Shown piece after piece: positions 45,767 through 54,828 of a stretch of DNA of 64,000 nucleotides. The notes beneath the pieces were generated by a model. That model had not been told where the DNA came from. It ran no database searches and worked only from the letters and a program-made list of their open reading frames with translations. Origin of the DNA: Flavobacteriales bacterium (GTDB lineage: Bacteria > Bacteroidota > Bacteroidia > Flavobacteriales_C > GCA-002722245); contig PBLA01000018.1 in NCBI GenBank assembly GCA_002722245.1, positions 62,001 through 126,000 of the forward strand, read 5' to 3'. A program made the position numbers and the translations under genes. The first letter of the stretch is position 1; every line of letters starts with the position of its first letter.

Positions 45767-47069
45767 CTGTTAAACTATTTCCACTCAACATACCGAGTGG
45801 TATATCTGCATCAAAACCAAGAAGATTTGCAATGGTTGGAACCACATCAATACTCTCACCATATTCGGAACTCACTACATGTCCCTGTTTAATTACGTTA
45901 CTTGGTCCCAAGATCATTGTGAAAATCTCTCTAGAACGCTCATCACTAGTGTGATCATATGCAGGTCTACCATAAGCATCTACAAGTGTGTTCGGATCAG
46001 CATTTCTACCGTGTTCAGGCATTACAATCATAACGGTATCATTTGCCAAGCCTGGGGTTGATTGAATAAAATTCCATAAGTGGGTCACCCCCCAATCAGC
46101 TCGAATTAAATTATTACAATAACTCGTAAACTCACTATGGCAGATATCAACGGCTTGAAGATTCAAAACCAATAATTCAGGCTCAAATTTTTCAAGTGTT
46201 TTTTCTGCATAATAAATATTCAATAGGTCATTATTCACCCAATCTCCAGACCCCCAATTAAAATACCCTGGTCCTGAAATGGCATCCGTAAAAAGTTCAT
46301 TTATAAATGTTTCAAGCTGTACTCGTTCACTTTTATTGTTAACGATCCCCACAGATTCAGCAGCATATTGGGAAGTAAAGTTACCATCACAAAATCCTTT
46401 TATCTTATTTGCTAAATCTTTCTCTTTTTCTGTGAAATAAAATGGATTTCCCACCTCATTATAACCATCTACACTAATTAAAGAAGATGGTTGAATATAA
46501 TTAGCTCCATAAAGGGCCCCATAACCAGGGTATGAACTATAATTCAATGCAGGATAAGGACCTAAAGAATCAGAAATCCACCAACAGTTTAATGCACTCA
46601 TTTCACCTCCACCTGCATGTTTTCTATAATATTCAAACACAGTAGGATAATCAGGATTGGCCCGTAAATTTAAGGTTGCATTGGTATACCTTCCTGTAAG
46701 TGCAGTTATATGCCCATTATAATGGCCTGTTGGACCCTCCGCGAATCGCACTTCCTTGAATAACGTCCCATTATCCTGCAATCGCTGCAATCCTAAAGGG
46801 TTATCTGGAATGTTTTCCCTTTGTAAAAAGCCTGGTTGCTCAACATATCCACCGCTAACATCTTTAAGCATCGTAGACATTAAATTTCCTTCATTTTGTT
46901 TCACCGACTCATCATTTCTAATCCCTCCAGCCAATAAACAAAAAACCACATGGTTCACTTTTCGTTGACCAGTTTGAGCGAACAAACGACCAGAGGGCAA
47001 AATATAAGGAGCTACGGTAACACCTGCAGCACTTAACCCTATTTTCTTTATGAATTCTCTTCTTTTCAT
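45753..47069 (-). CDS. Tat-exported alkaline-phosphatase-superfamily protein (DUF1501-like)
   Basis: From the ATG at 47069 the product is about 438 aa and begins MKRREFIKKIG, a twin-arginine signal ending near PSGRLFAQ. The mature part has the alkaline-phosphatase/sulfatase fold: GPTGHYNGHITALTGRY holds the nucleophile region, VDICHSEFTSYCNN gives a D-x2-H metal pair, MPEHGRN gives E/H ligands and AYDHTSDERS a further His; DVVPTIANLLG is typical of this superfamily. An ATG at 47090 would add seven residues. It starts one base after the preceding stop. The target substrate is unknown; DUF1501 proteins occur beside cytochrome-type lipoproteins. Confidence 0.76.
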   Translation of the reverse strand: MKRREFIKKIGLSAAGVTVAPYILPSGRLFAQTGQRKVNHVVFCLLAGGIRNDESVKQNEGNLMSTMLKDVSGGYVEQPGFLQRENIPDNPLGLQRLQDNGTLFKEVRFAEGPTGHYNGHITALTGRYTNATLNLRANPDYPTVFEYYRKHAGGGEMSALNCWWISDSLGPYPALNYSSYPGYGALYGANYIQPSSLISVDGYNEVGNPFYFTEKEKDLANKIKGFCDGNFTSQYAAESVGIVNNKSERVQLETFINELFTDAISGPGYFNWGSGDWVNNDLLNIYYAEKTLEKFEPELLVLNLQAVDICHSEFTSYCNNLIRADWGVTHLWNFIQSTPGLANDTVMIVMPEHGRNADPNTLVDAYGRPAYDHTSDERSREIFTMILGPSNVIKQGHVVSSEYGESIDVVPTIANLLGFDADIPLGMLSGNSLTDAYA

Positions 47070-47070
47070 T

Positions 47071-47577
47071 TTAAAACTGTCGATATTCATTTGACGTCAT
47101 TAATGCATAATAAATGACATGTGGCGTAAGTGCACTGTCATTTTCAATACAATCTTTTAAGTACCATAATTCCAATTCATTTGGTACTCTATTAAATACT
47201 TTTTTATACGCTTCAATTACAAATTCATCCGGGTTTTCCTGCATAAAGGTTTCATCAGGAAGATCAGCTGCTTCATCATTTAAAAAATTCCTTATGATTA
47301 AATCCTCTGTTACTCCTACATCACCAAATGATTTATAAACCATTTTAAGCTCCTCTAATTTTTTATTTGGAATGTTTTCACCAAAAATATCCGTGTAAGC
47401 AATGGATATATATTCCGAACTTGTTTTCACATATGGTTTTTCGGTTCCTGCCTGAGAAACATCAACAGAATTCACACTATATACATATTGTTTTTCCTCT
47501 CTCTTGCACCCAATGGTGACAAAAAGAAGGATTAAGGGTAACAACAAATACTTTTTATTGAATTCCCACATATTCAT
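47071..47577 (-). CDS. lipoprotein with one LGRxP-like helical repeat
   Basis: The 168-aa protein has a lipobox TIGC (Cys24 from the first ATG) and an acidic, mostly helical mature part. Residues about 122-168 contain VIEAYKKVFNRVPNELELWYLK followed by a helix and ALMTSNEYRQF. This is the repeat also present three times in the neighbouring 291-aa lipoprotein and reminiscent of DUF4214/DUF1553-type LGRxP repeats. The start overlaps that neighbour by 23 bases. A protein-protein or scaffold role in the same envelope unit is inferred. Confidence 0.65.
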   Translation of the reverse strand: MNMWEFNKKYLLLPLILLFVTIGCKREEKQYVYSVNSVDVSQAGTEKPYVKTSSEYISIAYTDIFGENIPNKKLEELKMVYKSFGDVGVTEDLIIRNFLNDEAADLPDETFMQENPDEFVIEAYKKVFNRVPNELELWYLKDCIENDSALTPHVIYYALMTSNEYRQF

Positions 47578-48430
47578 CTTGAATTAAAATTTGCTTTTGC
47601 ATTTCTTTGTAATCCTTGTTTTTGGTAAAAAGTATTCTCAAATCATTTAATTCTGCTGTATTTGGTTCACGAAATAAAAAGCGATTATAAATTCTTCTGA
47701 TTTGACCTTCATAGTATTCATCACTGGATAAAAAAATTGATAAAAAATCCTCTTTTGATCGTCCTAACTCAAAAAAAACGATCGACTCATATTGATCAAC
47801 CATTCTACTAGCAGACTCCAGTTCATCAATAGTAGGATATCTAAACAAAAAATTCTGATACATAGAGACCACAAAATTCTCTGTTCCCATATTTATACCA
47901 TCATAAATCGTATTAAAACAACATCTTCTTTGCACCTCTGAAAAATCAATTGAATCGCTCTCTAAATCAGGAATGATTTTTTGACAATCTTCTAGTTTTT
48001 CAATTTCAGCAGTTAAAAAATCAATTTGCCGCTCATCACTAGAAGAGGTCTTTATGTTTTCATATACTTTAATCCAAAATGTAAAGTCAGCAGTATCGGC
48101 ACCATTTAAAAGATCTGAACGAACATGTTTATATTCATTATAAAGGTATTCTTCATTAGCCATTACAACATCCACCAACTTACCTCGATTGTTTATGCTT
48201 AAATCATTTGATTCAATAATCATAAGCCCTTCATTAAACTCTTCTTCAGTGGGTTGTCTACCCAATACAGATATATACAGTTTAATGATATAATTTTCTA
48301 TAATTACATGCTCAATAGTTTCATCTGGAGGAGCCTCATTATTGTCAATATACTCAAACGTATCTTTTTCACATCCAGCAAAAAACACGAATAGAAAAAA
48401 AAACAAGATGTTACATTTGAAATTATACAT
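47555..48430 (-). CDS. lipoprotein with three LGRxP-like helical repeats, first gene of the unit
   Basis: The 291-aa protein has a lipobox FAGC (Cys20). It carries three copies of a helical repeat that start with an aromatic-rich helix and an arginine-proline turn: KLYISVLGRQPTEEE near residue 52, SMYQNFLFRYPTIDE near 190 and RIYNRFLFREPNTAE near 240. Each is followed by a second helix and an EEY-type end. A CC pair lies at about residues 165-175. The pattern resembles DUF4214 and the C-terminal part of planctomycete PSD1/DUF1553 proteins. It opens the five-gene unit with the Tat phosphatase and CX4CH lipoprotein. Function unknown. Confidence 0.66.
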   Translation of the reverse strand: MYNFKCNILFFFLFVFFAGCEKDTFEYIDNNEAPPDETIEHVIIENYIIKLYISVLGRQPTEEEFNEGLMIIESNDLSINNRGKLVDVVMANEEYLYNEYKHVRSDLLNGADTADFTFWIKVYENIKTSSSDERQIDFLTAEIEKLEDCQKIIPDLESDSIDFSEVQRRCCFNTIYDGINMGTENFVVSMYQNFLFRYPTIDELESASRMVDQYESIVFFELGRSKEDFLSIFLSSDEYYEGQIRRIYNRFLFREPNTAELNDLRILFTKNKDYKEMQKQILIQDEYVGIQ

Positions 48431-48548
48431 GCATTGAACGTATAATAAATTTTAAAATACGATTCAATATAGCAAAAGTTCCTGAAGGTAATTACATCCT
48501 CTTAGGAATTGCTTATCTTACATTGCTCAACCAACGAACTACCAAATT

Positions 48549-49877
48549 ATGACATTCCTTAAAAAAACAAGCATTGCCTTATTAGCATTACTATTAAGCA
48601 CATCCATTCACGCACAATTAGCAGAACGTGTTCTTGTTGGATATTGGGAAAATTGGAATGCTAATTTTATTAAAATAGCCGATTTAGATGAACGATACAA
48701 TGTTATTGTATTAGCTTTTTTTGAAGCCGATATCAATAACAATGCAAATGATAATATTGTTGATGATTTAGAATGGGGGCCATACAACTCTCGAGGTTAT
48801 ACAAATGCTGATATTAAATCAGATATATTAACAAAACAAGCAGATGGTAAAACTATACTTGTAAGTATTGGAGGAGGAAACGGCTCCTTTAAACTAAACA
48901 GTATTGAAGACAAAGACACATATGTTTCTAAAGTAAAAGCATTTATTTCAGAGTACAACGTTGATGGTATTGATTTAGATATTGAAAAAGACAACTACAT
49001 GTGCTTTGGCCAACAGTCGATGGATAACCCTGCTGCATCATTGCAATATTTGATTGATGGAACAAAGGAAATAATGGAATGGTATAGAGGGGAATATGGA
49101 AAAAAAATGATTTTAACTTCGGCTCCTGAAGTACGATATGTAACCTCAGGCCTTTCGCCTTGGAATGCTTGCCACGGAACCTACCTTCCTTTCATTGAAC
49201 AGATGAGTGATTCATTGGATTTGTTAATGGTTCAATACTACAATTCAGGGAGTGTATATGCCATTCCAGGACATCCTGTGGCTACTACCGAATATTACGA
49301 AGGTACTGTAGATTTTGTCATTGTAAATACCGAGGCAGTTATTGAAGGGTTTAAATCGAAAAACAATAAAGTTTCGGGTACATATAGTGGACTACCTGCG
49401 AGTAAGGTTGTGATATCGCTTCCCTCCTGTGGCGATGCTGCATCTTTAAGTGGTGAAAACCTTAAAGCTGCCGCGAATTATATTATGGGAAGAGGAGATA
49501 AACCAGGTAATTATACACTTGATAATAGCTATCCTGAATTACGTGGGTTTATGACCTGGAGTGCAAGTCATGATGCAAAAAAATGCAACTATTCTTATGC
49601 TGATGCATTTTCAAGTACCTTTGACTCTTTACTTAACATACAAAAACCTTCCATTAATAATCAATTAACAGTCTATCCTAATCCTTCTCATGGATCCTTG
49701 GTTATTGACTCGAAGCAACTAGTTGGGCAAAAACTTCAAATTACTGACCTTGAGGGAAAATTAATTTTCTCTCAAACAATTACGAGCGAAAAAACATATA
49801 TTCATCTTGATCAAATTGCTTCTGGTATTTATACTATTCAATCGAGCAGTTATGTGACCAAATGGATTGTGAAATAA
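48549..49877 (+). CDS. GH18 chitinase-like protein with T9SS type A sorting domain
   Basis: The 442-aa secreted protein has a signal peptide (cleavage near IHAQ), a GH18 catalytic barrel (about 25-365) with the motif DGIDLDIE at residues 139-146 and catalytic Glu146, preceded by ILVSIGGGNGS, and followed by VQYYNSG and MTWSASHD. The last 70 residues (LTVYPNPSHG to TKWIVK) form the type A T9SS sorting signal. It should be exported by type IX secretion and hydrolyse chitin or a related N-acetylglucosamine polymer. It is the only clear polysaccharide-degrading enzyme in the window. Confidence 0.92.
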   Translation: MTFLKKTSIALLALLLSTSIHAQLAERVLVGYWENWNANFIKIADLDERYNVIVLAFFEADINNNANDNIVDDLEWGPYNSRGYTNADIKSDILTKQADGKTILVSIGGGNGSFKLNSIEDKDTYVSKVKAFISEYNVDGIDLDIEKDNYMCFGQQSMDNPAASLQYLIDGTKEIMEWYRGEYGKKMILTSAPEVRYVTSGLSPWNACHGTYLPFIEQMSDSLDLLMVQYYNSGSVYAIPGHPVATTEYYEGTVDFVIVNTEAVIEGFKSKNNKVSGTYSGLPASKVVISLPSCGDAASLSGENLKAAANYIMGRGDKPGNYTLDNSYPELRGFMTWSASHDAKKCNYSYADAFSSTFDSLLNIQKPSINNQLTVYPNPSHGSLVIDSKQLVGQKLQITDLEGKLIFSQTITSEKTYIHLDQIASGIYTIQSSSYVTKWIVK

Positions 49878-49949
49878 AAAGACTCAAGAATGAGAGAATT
49901 TTTAAGGAACTACTCCTCCTAATTTGCTGTAGATCTCTCTGCGTTTTTA

Positions 49950-52655
49950 TTAATTCTCTAAGGAATAGATATAGAGGCTGCCAATTTGATCACCTACAAC
50001 CAGATCAAAACTGCCATTACCATCTAAATCTGTAACAAGAGAAGGGGAAACACCCTCAATAGGAAAACTGTTTAGTAGTTCTCCTTTTTGATCAAATCCA
50101 AAAATCTTTTGTTCTTTTTTATCTGCCACAATATTAATTTGTTGACCCTCTGGTAAATTAAATGACTCTACCCCGTATTCAGGTTTAAATGGGATATCTG
50201 AAACCTCTAATAAAAGCTGCTTATTATTTTTATAAACCTGAATTGTATTCTCATTGTGCACCACAAAATCAATGATTTCATCACCGTCAAAATCTTGATA
50301 ATTTAATTTAAAATCACCTTCAAATGCCTTTAGAGCAAATGTTTCAAGCTCATCAGCAAGCTTAACAAAATAAATCGTGCCATTCGTATCAGCAGCTAAA
50401 ACGCCTGAATTTGAGAGGGCCTTGTTATCCCAAACCATATGGTTGGTAGCTTCAGCAGGCAACTGATTTGTAAGCGTTATACGATCCTCTCCTTTCCTGT
50501 TTAAAGCTCTTATTTTTCCAGATTGATGCGAAACAATAATATAATCCTTACCCTTTACCTGAAGTAAATGAGGAGGTGTTACTAAAGCACTTTTATTGGA
50601 CTGAAATTGCCAACCTTTAACCTGCCTTCCATCAACACTAAAATTATGAAGATTATCACCTTGAGTTAATAACATTCGATAATTTCTGTTTTTATCATAA
50701 TCAACAACAACAATTCCTTGGGTAACTGGTGCTTTAAGCGAAACTGGATATCCTGACACGTATCGCCCCTTTCGATCAATTTGATGAATTTTTTGCGAAG
50801 TGGTAAATACATATTGAAGCTTATCATTTTTATAGCGATCAACTTGCTGAACCTCACCTATAATTGGTTCCTTTAACTTAATTTTCCATAGTATTTTTCC
50901 TACATTATTAATCAAATATAATCTGTTGCCATCATCTTGTATAAGCAATTCATTTTCGTTTGTGTAATGATTTTTTACAATCCAAGGCTTTTTAGAGTAT
51001 GTAGTATCTAATTTCACCTCTATCAAGGATATATTTTGAGTTGCTTCTACTGCACTATAATTTACATATGCATTCGTATAAAATAATTTTTTATTTGCAT
51101 TTACTTGAACTCCAAAAGCATGGAGCTTTTTTAAACTATCCAGATTAGCATTAAACGATTCAAGAGTAGATTCATTTAACATCGCATTAAAATAATTAAC
51201 TGCCTGTTTTAAATTGAAATAGTAAAATAAGTTCGACTCTCTTGAGAATTGCTCATAAAATTGATTGAACTGAATATTCTTTACCAATGTTTTTCCTCTT
51301 AAATAATAGTTAACTACATGTTTTAATGTGCTTTCATCATTTGCAAATACAATATAATCCTCGATAATGGTATATTTCGTTCCTTTAACAGCCTTAAATT
51401 CATCACCTAATGTGAGTTGAAAAAAATTCGTTAATCCAAGATCATTAATTGTAAGAGTTTGATATTGAGAGGGATTATTAACTCCAGAGCTTTTATGAAT
51501 TTCTTTAATCCCTTCTTGTGCTTTAGAAGGGTCTGCCAACTTAATAATTAAGCCCGTATTTTTGGCATACGAACCCTCATCTCCATTAACAGTAAATAAA
51601 GCCATTTCTTCACCAATCCACGAATAAAAATCAACCTCAACACTAAAACTGTGCTTTTTATTGATGTTTAGCACATTTTTTTGATGTTTATACAATACTT
51701 GGTTTTGAGTTAAATACTGATCATACTTCTTTTTGAAAGATTCAAAACTCCCATAACTCAAATAAGACAAAACACCAGTATTTTCAGGCAACACAGAACT
51801 TACACCCAGTGCTTGAGCAGGCTCTCCTTCAAAGGATTTTAAATAACTAAATGTAGAATCATTGATAAAACTAAACCCATTAAACATTAAACTCTGATCT
51901 TTAGCATTAAGATCCAACTCCGCCCAACCTCCTAAATTCTGCATTGATTGAGCAAAGTTTATAGCATTATCGCCAAATAAATTTAAATATGCACCGATGT
52001 TTCGTAAATTGATGAAAAAATTACCATCTGAGGAAACATCAGCTGTTTTAAAAAGCTTCTTAAACCCAGTATTATCTTGTAAATGACGTTCAGCAGCCAG
52101 CTCTCTAATTCCCTCTTCTATCAAAATACTTGATGTAGAAAACAATACTACACCGCCAATTTTTGAAAAACACACATCAAGACCATTCATTGAATAGGTA
52201 TAAATAATATTTAAGTCATAATCTTTAGATGAAGTAGGCTGTGCACCAAAAATTTTATTTACATAGTTTAAGACTTGATCATTTGTAAATCCATTTGCTT
52301 CCAAGGAAATTAAATAATTAAGCTGCTCCCCACCCGTGAGCACTCCAGCGACAAATACTTTCTCTTTAAAAAAGTTACTTAGATAATCGTCTTCAACAGA
52401 ATCCACTTTTTCAATCAACTCTGTAATCGCGGAAAAAACACTCGTTTTTTCCAATGCAAAACCGAAAGTGGAATTTGAAAACTGTCCCCATTTCTTTATC
52501 GGATTCATTCCCCTAATGACAAAAGCCGACTGCTGAGGAATTGCGTTTAGAGCTTCTGAATATCCAAAAGACTTTTTACTATTGGTTGGTATCAAAACAT
52601 ACCCTATGGTTGCCACAACGCAGAGAGTAACAAGAGCAAAAATCAGCTTGCGCAT
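49950..52655 (-). CDS. membrane-anchored protein: DUF3352-like N-terminal part and C-terminal beta-propeller
   Basis: The 901-aa protein has one N-terminal membrane helix or signal anchor (about residues 4-22) and a large extracytoplasmic part. Residues about 35-540 recall DUF3352-type proteins (ALNAIPQQSAFVIRG, repeated alpha/beta blocks). Residues about 570-901 form a repeat region of PQQ/VCBS-like propeller blades (NNVGKILWKIKL, IVVDYDKNRNYRMLLTQGD, VTDLDGNGSFDLVVGDQIGS), with DxDxNG calcium-type loops. This combination is unusual. The gene stands alone and the function is unknown; a sensor or binding role in the periplasm is an inference. Confidence 0.7.
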   Translation of the reverse strand: MRKLIFALVTLCVVATIGYVLIPTNSKKSFGYSEALNAIPQQSAFVIRGMNPIKKWGQFSNSTFGFALEKTSVFSAITELIEKVDSVEDDYLSNFFKEKVFVAGVLTGGEQLNYLISLEANGFTNDQVLNYVNKIFGAQPTSSKDYDLNIIYTYSMNGLDVCFSKIGGVVLFSTSSILIEEGIRELAAERHLQDNTGFKKLFKTADVSSDGNFFINLRNIGAYLNLFGDNAINFAQSMQNLGGWAELDLNAKDQSLMFNGFSFINDSTFSYLKSFEGEPAQALGVSSVLPENTGVLSYLSYGSFESFKKKYDQYLTQNQVLYKHQKNVLNINKKHSFSVEVDFYSWIGEEMALFTVNGDEGSYAKNTGLIIKLADPSKAQEGIKEIHKSSGVNNPSQYQTLTINDLGLTNFFQLTLGDEFKAVKGTKYTIIEDYIVFANDESTLKHVVNYYLRGKTLVKNIQFNQFYEQFSRESNLFYYFNLKQAVNYFNAMLNESTLESFNANLDSLKKLHAFGVQVNANKKLFYTNAYVNYSAVEATQNISLIEVKLDTTYSKKPWIVKNHYTNENELLIQDDGNRLYLINNVGKILWKIKLKEPIIGEVQQVDRYKNDKLQYVFTTSQKIHQIDRKGRYVSGYPVSLKAPVTQGIVVVDYDKNRNYRMLLTQGDNLHNFSVDGRQVKGWQFQSNKSALVTPPHLLQVKGKDYIIVSHQSGKIRALNRKGEDRITLTNQLPAEATNHMVWDNKALSNSGVLAADTNGTIYFVKLADELETFALKAFEGDFKLNYQDFDGDEIIDFVVHNENTIQVYKNNKQLLLEVSDIPFKPEYGVESFNLPEGQQINIVADKKEQKIFGFDQKGELLNSFPIEGVSPSLVTDLDGNGSFDLVVGDQIGSLYIYSLEN

Positions 52656-52775
52656 AACTTAAAATTTGTGTTTAATTAAAAATACTTTTGTTCCTTAATT
52701 TAGTTGCCACGAACCATAGGTAGTTTTTCACAAATTATGTTTAACAAAGCCATTTCACATGTGAAAAATTGACAA

Positions 52776-52808
52776 AAAAAAAGGCCAACATAGTGTTGAC
52801 CTTTTTTT
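52776..52808 (-). terminator. terminator of the pyruvate dehydrogenase E1-beta gene
   Basis: On the minus strand AAGGTCAACA / TGTTGGCCTT (one G-T pair, short loop CTA-type) is followed by about nine T. It starts about 20 bases after the stop codon. A and T runs on both sides could allow bidirectional action. Confidence 0.8.
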
Positions 52809-52826
52809 CTTTAATATTTATTCAAT

Positions 52827-53810
52827 TTATGCTGAAGCGTAACATACCGCTTTAACTGCCTGAATTATTCTTCCTTCATTAGGCAATGTAGATTCTACCA
52901 TATTTGCTGCATAACTCATCGGAACATCACGCATCGTAACACGCTGAATAGGAGCATCTAAATAATCAAAAGCCTCACGCTGTACCTTGTAAGCAATTTC
53001 GGTTGAGATGGATGCCAATGGCCAAGCTTCTTCAACAATAACTAATCGATTTGTTTTTTTCACCGATTCAAATACTGTATCGTAATCAATAGGACGTACC
53101 GTTCTCAAATCTATGATTTCAACGTCAATACCCTCCGATGCAAGTTGCTCAGCAGCTTTAACCACACGATGATAAATTTTTCCAAAAGTAACAATCGTAA
53201 CATCATCACCCTTTCGCTTAACATCAGCTACACCAATTGGTATTACGTATTCTCCTTCTGGCACCTCACCTTTATCCCCATACATTTGCTCACTTTCCAT
53301 GAAAATAACAGGATCATTATCTCGTATAGCAGATTTCAACAATCCTTTTGCATCAGCAGGAGTTGATGGAACAACCACCTTTAAACCAGGGGTATTTGCG
53401 TACCAATTTTCAAAAGCTTGAGAATGTTGCGCACCTAATTGACCAGCAGAAGCTGTTGGACCACGAAAAACAATCGGGAGAGGAAATTGACCTCCAGACA
53501 TCAAGTTTATTTTTGCCGCTCCGTTTATAATTTGGTCAATTGCGACCAACGAAAAATTAAATGTCATGAACTCTACAATAGGTCTTAAACCATTCATTGC
53601 GGCACCAACCGCTATTCCAGAAAATCCATTCTCTGCTATAGGAGTATCAATTACACGCTCTGGACCAAATTCGTCCAACATACCTTGTGTTACCTTGTAA
53701 GCCCCGTTATACTCGGCTACTTCCTCCCCCATGACAAAAATATCTTTATCATTTCTCATCTCCTCATTCATAGCCTCTCTAAGGGCCTCTCTGAATTGTA
53801 AAGTCTTCAT
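52827..53810 (-). CDS. pdhB: pyruvate dehydrogenase E1 component, beta subunit
   Basis: The 327-aa subunit matches the transketolase-like C-terminal half of alpha2-beta2 E1: REALREAMNEEMRNDKDIFVMGEEVAEYNGAYK at the start, FMTFNFSLVAIDQIINGAAK, PIVFRGPTASAGQLGAQHSQ and DLRTVRPIDYDTV. Together with the alpha subunit it decarboxylates pyruvate using thiamine diphosphate and passes the acetyl group to E2. The alpha-subunit gene is not next to it, so it is a single-gene unit here. Branched-chain E1 beta is the main alternative, but the sequence fits PDH best. Confidence 0.9.
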   Translation of the reverse strand: MKTLQFREALREAMNEEMRNDKDIFVMGEEVAEYNGAYKVTQGMLDEFGPERVIDTPIAENGFSGIAVGAAMNGLRPIVEFMTFNFSLVAIDQIINGAAKINLMSGGQFPLPIVFRGPTASAGQLGAQHSQAFENWYANTPGLKVVVPSTPADAKGLLKSAIRDNDPVIFMESEQMYGDKGEVPEGEYVIPIGVADVKRKGDDVTIVTFGKIYHRVVKAAEQLASEGIDVEIIDLRTVRPIDYDTVFESVKKTNRLVIVEEAWPLASISTEIAYKVQREAFDYLDAPIQRVTMRDVPMSYAANMVESTLPNEGRIIQAVKAVCYASA

Positions 53811-53830
53811 AGTTGAATTTTAATTACGGC

Positions 53831-53838
53831 CAAATTTA
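53831..53838 (-). promoter_or_regulatory. candidate -7 box for pdhB
   Basis: TAAATTTG on the minus strand matches TAnnTTTG and lies 20 bases upstream of the ATG. No clear -33 TTG. Confidence 0.38.
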
Positions 53839-54003
53839 ATATTTATAATTGGTTTTTTAAGCATTTTTAACACACATAATTAAGCTTAGAAAAATACAAT
53901 GTTCAAAGACGTTTTTTATCGTGAAAATTCACTAAATTAAAAAGAGAACCTTTTTGCATGAATAAGCGTAGTAGGTCAGTCGCGTTTTACAAAACAGATT
54001 ATT

Positions 54004-54753
54004 ATGAAAATACTCGTATGTATAAGTAGTGTCCCAGATACTACGACCAAAATAAGTTTTACCAACAACAACACCGCACTCCAGTCTAATGGTGTTCAGT
54101 TTATTATCAATCCAAATGATGAGTTTGGATTAACGAAAGCTTTACACATAAAAGAAGCGAATCCGGGAACGAATGTTACAGTTTTACACGTAGGACCTAA
54201 TAGCAGTGACCCTGTAATTCGAAAAGCCTTGGCAATAGGCGCTGATGATGCCGTTCGAATAAATGTAGAGGCGATAGATCCACTTCAAGTCGCAGGCGAA
54301 ATTGCTCATTATGTGAAAGCTAATCCATACGACCTCATTATCACAGGAAAAGAATCTATAGACTATAATGGTGCGATTGTAGCACATGCGTTAGGAGAAA
54401 TGTTAGGTATCCCATCAGTTTCACCCTGTATTGGGCTTTCCATTAATGGCTCAGAGGCTTCGTTAACCGGTGTTGTTGATGGAGGTAAAGAAGAACTAAC
54501 AGCCTCTCTACCTATTGTGGTTGGTGGTCAAAAAGGATTGGTAGAAGAAAAAGACCTTCGAATTCCAAATATGCGAGGAATCATGCAAGCCCGCACTAAA
54601 CCACTAAATGTTGTAGAGGCATCGGGAAGTAAAGAAGCCCAAAAAGTAGTAAACTATGATACTCCAGCTCCTAAAGCTGCATGCAAAATAGTTGATGCAA
54701 ACAATGTAGACGAACTCGTTCGTCTACTTCAAAACGAGGCAAAAGTGATTTAG
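54004..54753 (+). CDS. etfB: electron transfer flavoprotein beta subunit
   Basis: The 249-aa protein is ETF beta: MKILVCISSVPDT start, FIINPNDEFGLTKAL, IRKALAIGADDAVRI and the conserved DLIITGKESIDYNGAIVAHALGEMLGIPSV segment, followed by GGQKGLVEEKDLRIPNMRGIMQA. With ETF alpha it forms an FAD-containing dimer that takes electrons from acyl-CoA dehydrogenases and passes them to the respiratory chain. It is followed by etfA with a 75-base gap. Confidence 0.95.
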   Translation: MKILVCISSVPDTTTKISFTNNNTALQSNGVQFIINPNDEFGLTKALHIKEANPGTNVTVLHVGPNSSDPVIRKALAIGADDAVRINVEAIDPLQVAGEIAHYVKANPYDLIITGKESIDYNGAIVAHALGEMLGIPSVSPCIGLSINGSEASLTGVVDGGKEELTASLPIVVGGQKGLVEEKDLRIPNMRGIMQARTKPLNVVEASGSKEAQKVVNYDTPAPKAACKIVDANNVDELVRLLQNEAKVI

Positions 54754-54828
54754 TGTTTAAACGATGTATGAATTCCATGAAAATTGGAATCTGTGTCACA
54801 TGTTTAATTAATTTTAAAAAAATAAAAG

